Assembly (NCBI GenBank): GCA_963922205.1
Contig: CAWUHX010000003.1
Span: 3,141,335 to 3,205,334, forward strand
Reading direction: 5' to 3'
Source of the DNA: Romanomermis culicivorax
Lineage: Eukaryota; Nematoda; Enoplea; Mermithida; Mermithidae
DNA: 64,000 bases
Below, piece by piece: positions 18,344 through 28,600 of this stretch. The position numbers and the translations under genes are program-made. Below the pieces are notes generated by a model, which saw only the letters and a program-made list of their open reading frames with translations, did not search any database and was not told the DNA's origin. Within the stretch, counting starts at the first letter, position 1, and each line of letters starts with the position of its first letter.

Positions 18344-19190
18344 GGCGTCAGCAACAACTACTTATTAAGTTGTTGTTATGAGGTGTTGTGTCTTGTGCGA
18401 CCCCACCTATGACGTCCGCAATTACCTCACATGCTGCTGTTGCACCGAGGCTTGACTAGCGGGGTCATGCTTCTGACGTCAGCAATGGCCACATATCAGG
18501 TGGTCATTAAGGGGTTGATGGTTCTCCGTGTCCTCCCCCTACGTCTGCAACAGCTGCATCCCTTGCTGTTGCTTTAAGGGGTGGGTGGCCCTCCGGCTCT
18601 ACCTCTGACATCAGCAATGGCAACGTAACAGGTTGTTATTGCAAGATGGTGACCGTATGGCACTGTCTTCCTGACGTCTGCAACAGTAGAGGCTCGTGTT
18701 GTTGCACTAGGATTGGTCGATTATTCCGACTTCAGTCCTTGACGTCAGCAACAACAATGCACCGTATTGTTGTTCGCAGATGTGAGGCCTTACAAACCGC
18801 ACATCTGGCGTCTGCAACAACTGCATCTCATATCATTGTCGTAGGATAACTGAGACTCAGCTATTACCTTTTGACGTCAGCAACGGCGATGCTCCGTGTT
18901 GTCGTAGCAAGGTTGCTGGCCTAGGGCCCTATCTACTGATGTCCGCAATGATAAATCTCTATTCCAGTATCGGAATTAAGACTATACAGTCTTATTCTGG
19001 CGTCAGCAACGGCGATGCCCTGTATTGCCGTAAAGAGTTTGTAGCCGTAGGCTCTTACTTTTGGCGTACGTACTGCAATATGAGGTTATGGCACTTACAT
19101 CCCAGTTACCTGAGGTCAGCACCGAGTGTGGTGGTGTGTATCACATCTTTTGACATCAGCACCGGGTTACTGTGGGTTCCCAAGATGCCA
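18344..19190 (+). repeat. Tandem ~66-nt hairpin array (GACGTCAGCAA units)
   Basis: A GACGTCAGCAA-like word recurs near 18344, 18412, 18474, 18541, 18607, 18673, 18741, 18808, 18873, 18938, 19000, 19064 and then less regularly to about 19152. In many units it is followed by a stem-loop whose stem sequence changes on both sides. Examples are CAACAACT/AGTTGTTG (unit 1), AATGGCCAC/GTGGTCATT (unit 3), GCAACAGC/GCTGTTGC (unit 4), GCAATGGCAAC/GTTGTTATTGC (unit 5), AACAACAAT/ATTGTTGTT (unit 7) and ACGGCGAT/ATTGCCGT (unit 11). Units 2, 8 and 10 pair poorly. Confidence 0.85.
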
Positions 19191-19679
19191 CTTGAGTTCT
19201 AGGTGATGATTGTAGTATTATTTTCTCACCTACGGCTCTTGTTTTAGGGTTGTGTCTGTGTGCTACCGGTGCCTGGGAAACATCAGTAGACATACTCACG
19301 CAACCTGAGATGCACTCGGTCCGTGGCACTGATCAAGTTGTCCGCAAGGGTAGCGGCACTGATGGATCAGCACGTGACTCCTCTTCTAAGCTTTAACTGT
19401 GGGTTCGAACGGGTTTACACTCGGCCTCAGCTGGGTTGGTTGTTTAACATACGCAACCGTTGGGCATTTGCAGTCGGTACTGCCTGTGTCCAACAACTGC
19501 AAGGGTTGACAACCTTCTTGTAAATTTCTTATCTAAATTCTCGCATTTCTCTCATCTATGATCTTCTTTAGTGTCCCCACCAGAATAATTCCTCAGGAAT
19601 TACGGCACAGCCACTGGTTGGGCCTAAGGTGTAAAAGACCCCCCTGTATTCTTTTCTTTACACTCAAACGCCTTCGTTA

Positions 19680-19860
19680 GCTGGCCTAACAATGTCCGCA
19701 CTAGAGTCGCCCTTAATCCTGAGTCCGCCTCCGTTGGTTTGTCCCTTAGCATAATATTACCGCTAGTCCGCCTAAGCGAAGGTGTTCGAGTCCGCCTAAA
19801 CACGTTACAACTAAGTCCGCCTTAGCTCCTCACTTTACACTCATTTATTCGAGACAGACT
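19680..19860 (+). repeat. AGTCCGCCT repeat cluster in the leader
   Basis: AGTCCGCCT occurs near 19720, 19762, 19790 and 19815 with variants (TGTCCGCAC, AGTCGCCC) before it. Spacing is 25-42 nt with CTAAG/CTTAG complements between copies. Confidence 0.6.
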
Positions 19861-20718
19861 GTACCCCTGATCTCAAGATGCGTTGAGCCTAGCCTCGATT
19901 CATAGGAGGAAGCCTGCATTTCCCCACCTCCACCACCGGCACAGCTGGGCCAAGGACCCCCATGCCCTTTTACTGACTGAGTGTGTCAGAATAGCACCCT
20001 GGTACCTGGTGCTCTTATATCTCAACTGGTGACCTGCGATCCTCACTTCATCTCAGTGAACGGAAACCCGGCCCCCAGCTGTATATAATACTCCTGGAGA
20101 GTTCCCGTTCTGTTCAAAACGCGCATTCCCGTTTTTGGGCACGGTTGTAGCATATACGCGAATGACGTCCTCCCGGGATCCTCCTGTCTAGTCATCACAC
20201 TTTTCAGAGTTCGCAATTGCTCCTAGTGAGTGAGGCCGATTGCGTAATAGTGCGATTCCCTTTGCATAGTCTGGTTTGTAAACTAATTTTGTCCCTATCT
20301 ATTAGCACCCATTAAGTTTACTTTAAGTTGTCCCCCTTTACTTATTAATTCTTAAGCTACTCCATGCGCTACTCCTGGCGAATAGGACTTTGTCGGTTAC
20401 GAGCCCTCCCATATCCCAAAGTTTGTAAACTAGTACAACGGACTTAACCTCCAGATAAAATTCCCTTTTGAGCGGGTTTATCTGTACGCCCTCACGTCGG
20501 TTCCTTAATTTTATGGTTGGAGTTCCACCACTCTCTTTCAAATGTATTATACTTTTGGTTCAAATAACCGGGTCTTGCCCCATTTACCTCTAAAGTTTGG
20601 GTGTACTTCTCCCTCTCTTTACACTCGGGTTATCCCCTCTTTACCTACGTAGGTGACCAGATAAATTCCCTTCTGCGTCAACCTATCTTTCCGTCTGGCT
20701 GTTCTGAGAGCTAAAACC

Positions 20719-22660
20719 TTGTCCTTTTCTAGCCCCATCGCTGAGTGGCCGCTAGATATTGGAAAGAACAAGCGTTACAGCCTCAACACGCCGTCGCGCA
20801 AACGATCTCGTACTTCCCGTGCTTCCTCGCCACGCGACTACAAAAGTAACTCTTACTTTACGTCTACACCTAGACGTTCCTGTCGACTTAGTACTAAGTT
20901 TAAACGGACAAGTGAACCCCTCTCTATTCAGTTTGATCGAATAACTTCACAGGCACGATCATCAGTCTTAGATACCTTACAGGAAGACGAATTCTCATCT
21001 ATGAAGTCAGAAATTGATTTACCTTCACAGATTGAGAATAAGGTCCAAGCTGCATTTGAGAATGCCCTTGGACCACTCAACCAAAAGCTAGAGGCTATGA
21101 ATGGCAGAAGGCACCCTCCTGTGTCCAGCTTCATGGCCCCTCCAGCCTTTTCAGGCGCTTTTGGTGAGTCCATAACGGATTTTATATCCCACTTGACCCG
21201 CTTCTTTACACTTCAAGGGGTAACAGAAGCGGATCATGCATATAAAATCGCGTTTTTGGAGTCTTGCCTCACAGGTCCTGCTCTGGCATCCTACCGGGAC
21301 TTTAGCAGTGGTACTCCGCAGCCTACCCGCTACGAAGAGTTCACAGCTTTTCTTAGGAGAGACTTTCCAGTAGGGCGTGATTCAGATCTGCATCAGCAGT
21401 TGATCCAGGATCGCCTGCAGAAGCCGACTGAATCAGCGATAGTCTACCTTGAGCACCTTAAGAGACTGTCCAGGGTGGCTTATCGGGATCTCGCGACTGA
21501 CGTTAGGGATTCTATTATTAAACCTATCTTTCTGAGAGGGTTGCGACCAGTCCTTAGAGATAGTATTAAGTTCAGGGAGTTCACAACTCTTGAAGAGACT
21601 CTTAAAGCAGCCTGTTACGCGGAATCACAGATTTTTCGGGATGAGATTAGGTACACTGCCCCATCTAATGCTGTTTTCTCTTCAGAACAAAGGACCGCCG
21701 ACAACGTCAGGTCAATGTCGAATCAAAGGAGCACCGCTCAACGTCCGTCGGCCATGCCGTCCGACGAGGTTCAACGTTTACAATCGGAGATGGCCCGGCT
21801 CACGGCTCACGTTGCGCGACTTACGGCTCAGCAATCGGCGCCACCTTCGAGAAATTCGACGCCGTCATCGACGCCGTCGACGCGTGTCCAAACCGCCGGC
21901 GATCGCCCGTCAGGGGCACATCTACAGATGTGCTCCTACCATGGACGCTGCACCCACAACGACGCTACCTGCCGGGCGCAAAATCCCGATAGCGCCGGCC
22001 CTAGCACCGCCTCCGCCACCGGCGCCAGCCGTTGCTACTTTTGTCGAACGAGGGCGCACCCGACTGACCGATGCCACAGACCCTGCCCGCATTGCCGAAA
22101 ACTACGAGTGCACCGGGCAACGGCTTGCCCCAATCGAAATTCGACACTGCCTGGTGAGACTAATTTTGGTAATTCTGGTTATTCTCCTCAGGGGGCAAGT
22201 GGAAATTTTCGGAGGTATGCTAACCCAACTCCTCACGGGACAGGGAACCAATATCGGTCACCTCCACGGCAAAATAATGCTGTAGGGGTTACCGACGGTC
22301 TTCTTCACCCAGATTTATTTGATCTGGATGATGAAGTTTTGGCTGAACACCTGGCGGATCGCTCACAACTGTGTTATCCTGTCTGTGTAATCAGTATTGG
22401 CTTTTCAGCTACGGCAGTGGTTTCGGCGACCCCGTTATCGACTTTTCCGCCGCCACCACCGAAATACGCGACGCCGGTCAACGTAAACCCGTCAGCGACA
22501 CCGAAAACGACTGGCCACGTCAGCGTAATGGCGTCGTATCGACCGACGGAAGGTACAACGGCGCCACCGGCACGTGTTATCAACCAGGGACCGCCGCCCG
22601 GAATTCCCACGGACTCCGCGTTGGAGGTCGTCGGTCAACTGGAATCGATGAATCTGATAG
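20719..22660 (+). CDS. gag: Gag-like polyprotein
   Basis: Structural protein of the retroelement particle. The frame is open from 20665, but the first in-frame ATG is only at 21001 (residue 95 counted from 20719). A strong acceptor (CCTTTTCTAG| at 20732) suggests the start lies on an upstream spliced exon. The N-terminus is Ser/Arg rich. Residues about 140-310 form a retrotransposon-gag capsid domain ([12 protein letters not shown], then LTGPALASY and FLRGLRP). Residues 439-452 are a CCHC zinc knuckle ([14 protein letters not shown]), preceded by a CxxxHxxC-type variant at 405 and followed by [15 protein letters not shown]. In unspliced RNA the frame runs on to 25332. Splicing at 22661 leads into the acidic ORF. 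Confidence 0.9.
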
Positions 22661-22746
22661 GTAAACTGCCTTCTTTTTCTGAAGTTTCAAGTTCACAAAG
22701 TAGATATCTTTACAAGTCTCCGGCTTTAATGATTTCTTGCTTACAG
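22661..22746 (+). other. Putative 86-nt intron switching reading frame
   Basis: The donor GATAG|GTAAAC and acceptor TTTCTTGCTTACAG| delimit 86 nt. Removing it joins gag (frame 1) to the acidic ORF (frame 3) without a stop. Protein-like codon use moves to frame 3 exactly at the acceptor. No transcript data were available. Confidence 0.6.
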
Positions 22747-23342
22747 ATTCCTCATCCGTCACCGACGCGATGCGGGCTGTTTGGTCAACCGATTTGGCCA
22801 AAAAGTATCCGCACCTCCCCTGGGCGCTACTCAACGAGCCGTTCGAGGTTGAGGCGCTTACGGCCGCCGATGTCATGCTATCGGCACTGGCGGTGTTGCG
22901 GATTTTGGGACCCGACGTCGCTCGACGGGCGCTCGAGTTTATCGCCGACGGAACTATTCGCGCCACCCCGGTGGACAAGATCCTGTTGGACGGTGAACCG
23001 TCGTCACCGGCAGTGGATGCCATCCGCCGCGCTGTGGAAAAGGCCAGTCGCAACGTGCGGCCCACAGCAGTTGTTGCAACGTCACCGACGACAACGACGA
23101 CGGGAGCCCAAACTCTGGCGGCGATTGCACCACAGCAACCGGTCGCCAACGCCTTTGGAGAACTGTTGCCCGCCGTTCACAACGCCGTCAACGTCACCGA
23201 GGCGTCGCCATTTCCGACGGCTACCGTCCCGCGGTCCCCGAAGATTGGCGTTCTTCGAGAAGTCCACCCCGGAGGAGGCTTGGTCATCGACTTCCCCGGA
23301 GAAGAGCCCGCGTCGTCCGACGACGACGACGTCGAAGAATGA
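22747..23342 (+). CDS. Acidic C-terminal extension of spliced Gag
   Basis: After the putative splice, 198 further codons run to TGA 23340-23342. The first half is helical and Ala/Leu rich ([25 protein letters not shown]), the middle is Thr/Ala/Pro rich, and the end is acidic (SSDDDDVEE). Codon third positions are G/C rich in this frame. The overlapping frame 1 reads as Arg/Pro/Ser-rich, non-globular sequence, as expected of a shadow. I do not recognise a family. It may act as a gag-linked accessory or assembly domain. If splicing does not occur, an internal ATG at 22737 could start it. Confidence 0.6.
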
Positions 23343-23388
23343 AGCCGCCCGACGGGTGAAAAATGTAAATTTTGGTGTAAATTTGCAG

Positions 23389-25248
23389 ACACCGTTTGTA
23401 AATATTTTGTTTGCAATAAACTGGGCCTTCGTGACACTACTGTTCTTAGGACTGAGCTCTGCAACACATGCTACTCAATACCAATTTTGTGGTCTTTCAA
23501 GAAGCGGTCATCCACTTGAGCTACCTCAAAAAGTTGAATGCAAACCACCAACATCTTCGTGGAGTCCACGACGCATGAACGTTACAGTATATGTACCTAT
23601 TTCTGATCCAATCACGACTAAAGCATGGAAATGTACCTTGCGGAATCGTAAGGTATGTACAAACACTGGTTTTTTCGGATCTAGGGGCATTACTGCAGAC
23701 GTCATTACCACTCAGCACCTCGCGCCTGCGGCGTGTACTCTAGCACATCGCACGAAGGTGTTTGGTTTACAAAAGCTCGTGGAAATACGTCCTGGCTTTT
23801 ATAGCACTAACCAAACACTGGAGGTGATCTACTCATGGTGCTGCAATGACGTCTGCAAGACAGTGACTAACCTTTTCATCGAGGAGGGACAGGTCGCTTC
23901 GTGGGATGGCACTACAGCTCTAAGTACCTTAGGAGATGTAGGTGGATGCAGTCCCACTGCAGGTCAATGCACTACTCTAGACGGGGTAATTGTTTGGCCT
24001 GCCACCAATTTTACAGCACAGTGCCATTATCGGCCACAAGGTAATTACACTGCGTCTGTATCAGGGAACCACATCATCATCGATGATTTGCAAGTTGCCC
24101 TGAAGATCCCGGGAAACTCTCGCGTGTTTCGACTGTGTCCTGACCTCCGGTTGAATATAGTGCGAACGGATCAGGGTCTTCTTCTACGCATCCACCGAAG
24201 ATTTAATCTGACCCAGAGGTTATTCGGATTGGCAAAGGACTCCATCCCTGACCCCGTCAATGCCAAACTGAATTACTTGGCTCAGCAGATCAAAGAGTCA
24301 GAAATTAACAATTTTCGATTCATGTGGCTAGAGTTGTGTTCTCACGCTCAACGCTACCTTGATCTGACTTGGCAGTTGCTTCGTTTTGACCCTACACTAG
24401 GAGCCCGGGCATTCCTTCAGAGGAATGACCTGACGGCGGAATTTACGGGTGAAGCACTGACGATATGGCCGTGTCAAAAGGTCAACGCCACTTATGTCTA
24501 TCATTCGTACCGAGTGGGAGACACCTGTTACAAGTATCTACCCGTACAGGTTGGCGGTACCATTTATTTTGCCACCCCCGGTGGCCCAGATCTCACTAAA
24601 TTCAGTCCAAAGGTGCCGTGTGACCACCACTTTACAGGGATTTTCCGAAATCCCTCTGGCTGGTTTACTGAATCTCGCACGGTCCATGTGAGCCATATTC
24701 CATTGGAGCTGTTCTGGAAGCAGCGCTTCAACGTCACTCACTTTGACGCTCCTGCGCTCTTTCATGATCAGTTGGCCATGACCCCTTCAAGTTTTGCTTT
24801 CTTTAAACAGTACGTTTACAAGACTGAGCAAATTGAAGCGGTCTTGAACCGGTTGGTAAACTATACGGCTGGTTTATCCCTACAACCAGATACCCTGTAT
24901 CAGGCGGTTGCAGGGGTAGGGACTGACATCAGAGCCTCACTGGAAGGTGTTGGTCTGGCAGCAAACCATGTGATTACTGGTCAGCAGCACAACCTCATGC
25001 GGGGCTTACAGTCTCTTTTGAGCGGACCAGTGCAGCTAATCTTTAACACACTTATTGCCCTGGCAGTACTGGCCGGTACAGGATTTCTCATCTACGTTGG
25101 GATCTCCTATTACCTCAGCTACCGCCTGCGGAAAAGACAGGTCCGGTTTGTTAGCCAATACTCTCCGTTGAACCTCCTCCGGAAAGTTCAGCATTGGGTA
25201 GGTTTTCACTACGTACAGAACGATGTGCCAACTCAGTTAGACAGGATC
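23389..25248 (+). CDS. env: Envelope-like glycoprotein between gag and protease
   Basis: A membrane glycoprotein predicted to be carried by the element. The open frame is shared with gag. A hydrophobic signal-like segment lies at 23404-23470 (LFAINWAFVTLLFLGL, then SSATHA). A Cys-rich ectodomain of roughly 500 residues follows with at least seven N-x-S/T sites (NVT, NFT, NYT, NLT, NAT, NVT, NYT). A 27-residue transmembrane helix lies at 25036-25116 (LIFNTLIALAVLAGTGFLIY), then a basic RLRKRQ tail. An R-x-x-R-like RIHRR precedes FNLT. No ATG lies between the gag end and the signal segment; an AATTTGCAG| acceptor at 23388 suggests a spliced mRNA. The layout of the C-terminal Cys block (WPC..., DTCYKYLPV, VPCDHH) recalls chuvirus-type G proteins captured by LTR elements; this is low-confidence recall. 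Confidence 0.72.
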
Positions 25249-25626
25249 ACTCCGTGTTTTGTCGTACTGGTTGACCACAAGGAAACTCCAGCTTTCCTTG
25301 ATACTGGTTGTCCACGGACTATCATTAGTTGACGCCTTCACAAAGCGCTGATCAAAGAGAGTCCGAAGGCGGCGATGGCCTTCCAGCAACATCACGACTT
25401 TAACCCATTGATGAGTATCAATGGTAAAGCCGTTCATACTCTCCTTTCAGGACCGTATGAGATAATGTTGCCTGGAACCCGTCAGCCACACACACGAGTG
25501 GATATACATCTCCATGTGTGTAAGACTACGTCTCCTTTCTGGGCACCGGTCGATCTGATTCTTGGATTGGACTTTTTAGAACAATTCCAGAATATTACGT
25601 TTGACTACCAACAACATGTCTGTTGA
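25249..25626 (+). CDS. Retropepsin-like aspartic protease 1, interrupted by TGA
   Basis: The frame continues from the env-like tail into a retropepsin: FLDTG (catalytic D-T-G at 25300-25308), then LILGLDFL about 90 residues on (the hydrophobic-hydrophobic-G pairing motif) and ITFDYQQ. A TGA at 25330-25332, seven codons after DTG, interrupts the domain, and a second TGA at 25624-25626 separates it from pol. Both leave the frame otherwise intact. Family proteases of this kind mature gag-pol as homodimers. Without recoding at the first TGA this copy would be inactive. Unusually, a second complete protease lies downstream. Confidence 0.8.
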
Positions 25627-28600
25627 TTGAATGCAGTAGAACTGCCACTTCTGTTGACAGCAGCTGAGATTGATCAGATCGAACCCTGGTGGGAGAACAC
25701 ACGTTCACTGTCAAGGGCCTCCCACAGGTCCGGGTCTCGATCAAGATCAAGGACTTCGTCCCTTTCTCGGCCACCCTCGCGAGCTTCCTCCATTGCCTCA
25801 TCCCGTGGGTCAACCAGAGGAAGTAGGACCTCTTCTAGACGGGCTAGTGGTCATTCCATGGCCAGGTCAGGGTCAAACTGTCCTCGACCCCCGCCTGGAA
25901 ATTCTCCCATTACACTAGAGAAAGGCCGTTTTCGCGAGCCTAGTGACTCTGATGCACATGCATCCCCTGTACTAGAGGTGCCACCACTCTCTGATGTTGA
26001 GGTTGAATCACTAGGGGCTACTCAGAGCTCAGGAGAGAGGTCAGATCATGTACTCACTGTTCAGGTCCATCCAACTCCTGAGGCCAATCCGGAAACATCG
26101 GTTGGCTATGCTCTGGTAGGTTTACTCAGACGCACTGGCTTACCCATACCGAGGCGAACCAACGCGCCAGAGTCGAGCTTTGATGACTCTGTACCTGACC
26201 CAGGTCATGTAGTATCAGCCTTCTACCCCACTGAGATGAGGACCCCTCATATCAAGGTTCTACTGAACAATTGGGTAGAGGCCAAAGCTCTAATTGATAC
26301 TGGAGCTGTTTTCTCGCTCCTGGATCACAAGTTGGCGGTCCAGTTACCCGACTTGGTACTCACAGAGACTAGGGCTCGCCCCATAGCAGCCAATGGGTCC
26401 CCGATTCTACTGCTAGGCTCTGCCTATGTCACGGTGACAGTGGCTGATGTCTCTGAACGGATTCAAGTCCAGGTTCAAGAGAATTGTTCAGCTGAACTAG
26501 TTTTGGGGACGAACTTCCTCGGACGTTTCAATTGCGTCAGCTTGAGCTGGGAGAAATCCTTTCTCCAGTTCAAGGAACTTCGAGTTCCGTGTGAAGGCCT
26601 CATCCACAATCCACCTTCTGCTCGTGGGGCACTACCCTTGCAGGAGTTGATTGTCCTTGAGCCTCGCTCGCTAACACAATTCACTGCACCCGTACCTTCA
26701 ATATATGCAACTGTGCCCGAAGTAGCTTTCTTCCCTAAGCCTCTTTTGGGCCAACAACGTAATGTATACTTTGCTGGTACTGTGAGTACTGTGACCAATG
26801 GTTGCATACCCCTACAGGTAGCTAACCCAAGTACACACGCAGTGGTTCTCTACCCGCACACGACCATCGGTCATGTGCAGATGCATACTGATTCCTTACA
26901 GGGATCGGCAGTCAAGTCTGATACCATTCTTGACCGTAAGTGGGTTGAGGCCAATGCTGTGATATCTTCAGATATCTCCTCCCAGGACAAAACAGCGTTG
27001 CTCGATCTGCTGGTCGCATTTACTGACCTCTACGCGGTTGATGAAAAGGACACAGGTTCCACTGACCTCGTGCACCATGAGATCAGCACGGGTGACGCTC
27101 GCCCAGTCCGCCATTTCCCTTACCGCACCGCGCCCAAGGAAAAGGATCTCATCATACAAGAGGTCAAAGCGCTCCAAGAGAAAGGTATTATTCGGCCTAG
27201 TACTTCTCCCTGGGCTACTAACACCGTCTTGGTTCGCAAGAAAAATGGGTCACACTGGATGTGTGTCGATTTTCGTGGTCTCAACGAGGTCACGAAAAAG
27301 GATGTCTATCCTCTCCCACGGATTGATGATATCCTGGACACACTCAAGGGTATGAAATACTTCACTACCCTTGACCAGGCTAACGCCTACTGGTCCATAC
27401 CTATCGCCGAGGCAGACAGAGAAAAAACGGCGTTTAATGCACCTATTGGACTTTACGAGTTCAACTATCTGCCTTTTGGTCTCTGCAATGCCCCTGGGAC
27501 GTTTCAACGCCTCATGGACCTGCTTCTTACAGGACTGCAGTGGCGCACTGCACTGACCTATCTCGACGACATCTTGGTGTTCGGGAACTCTCACACCCAG
27601 ATGCTTGAGCGCCTGACGGATGTGTTTACGCGTCTCCGTCAGGGTGGGATGAAGCTCAGACTGAGCAAGTGTAAGTTTTCGCACTCTGAGGTAGAATATC
27701 TCGGGTACCGTATCTCACAGAAGGGGCTCGAGCCAGACAAAGTCAAATTGGCCGCCGTCCAGGATCTACCCATTCTACAAAACGCTAAAGACATCAAGTC
27801 TTTTCTTGGTCTTGTGTCTTATTATAGGCGTTTCATCCCTGGTTGCGCTCGGCTCAGCGAGCCGCTGACCAAGCTCTTACGGAAGGAAGTTACCTTCCAG
27901 TGGTCAAAACCTCAGCAATCGGCGTTCGATGAACTCCGAAGGCTGTTGTTGAACCCTCCTGTCCTGCGCCATCCGGACTTTACGAAATCCTTTATACTTC
28001 AAACTGATGCAAGCATTTCGGGGATAGGAGCAGTTCTAAGCCAGTTGGACGAAAATGGATACGACCATCCTGTTGCGTACGCCAGTAGAGGGTTAACAGC
28101 AGCTGAGAAAAACTACACTATTACGGAGTTGGAGACTCTCGCTGTTGTCCATTTCGTCAAGCACTTTCGGCCATACCTCTTTCAACATGAGGTGGTCGTT
28201 CAGACCGACCACACTGCTGTTAAGGCTGTGTTGGAAAAACCGAACCCTTCGTCCCGGATAGCTCGGTGGGGCCTCGCGTTAGCTGAATTCAAACTGACTA
28301 TTCGGCCGCGAAAAGGTCGGTCTAATGGTAATGCCGACGCATTATCACGCCTTCCCGATCCTAATTCCCTTGCCGGGGAGAGTATTGACGATATTCCCCT
28401 ATACAGACCCGAGGGAGAAGTTATGATGATCTCCGATGGTGCGCAGCGCCTGGCGAACTCATCCCAAAGGACCACCAATGGTGCGCAGCACCTGGCCAGG
28501 TCTGAGTCTTATGCAGAGATATCACAGGATGCGCAGCACCATGACCTTCTCGCAACTCAGTTCGAGGATCCGGAATTAGCCTCCATTCTTAGGTCACTAA

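Larger units (their letters stand above)
16974..20664 (+). other. 3.7-kb structured non-coding leader
   Basis: No long ORF is present in any frame. Four modules can be told apart. At 17020-17180 are GAGT..GGAAACCTC..TCAG hairpin-like repeats, and 17255-17280 is a perfect ACTCAGAT/ATCTGAGT stem. At 17984-18195 there is no G on the plus strand. At 18344-19190 there is a ~66-nt hairpin array. At 19690-19850 there are repeats of AGTCCGCCT. The length greatly exceeds usual Ty3/Gypsy leaders, which suggests cis-acting RNA functions such as packaging, translation or splicing control (inference). Confidence 0.7.

Noticed and set aside
18344..19190. CRISPR-like reading of the 66-nt array
   Set aside because: The genome is eukaryotic, the repeated word is short and variable, and the 'spacers' form hairpins with the repeat side. 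It is a hairpin minisatellite.
21590..22285. 231-codon plus-strand ORF overlapping gag
   Set aside because: It reads as Arg/Pro-rich sequence in a frame offset from the gag frame that carries the zinc knuckles, so it is a shadow.
25627..25918. Ser/Arg-rich start of pol as an SR-type splicing protein
   Set aside because: It is continuous with protease 2 and RT in one frame; such basic Ser-rich linkers occur in retroelement polyproteins.
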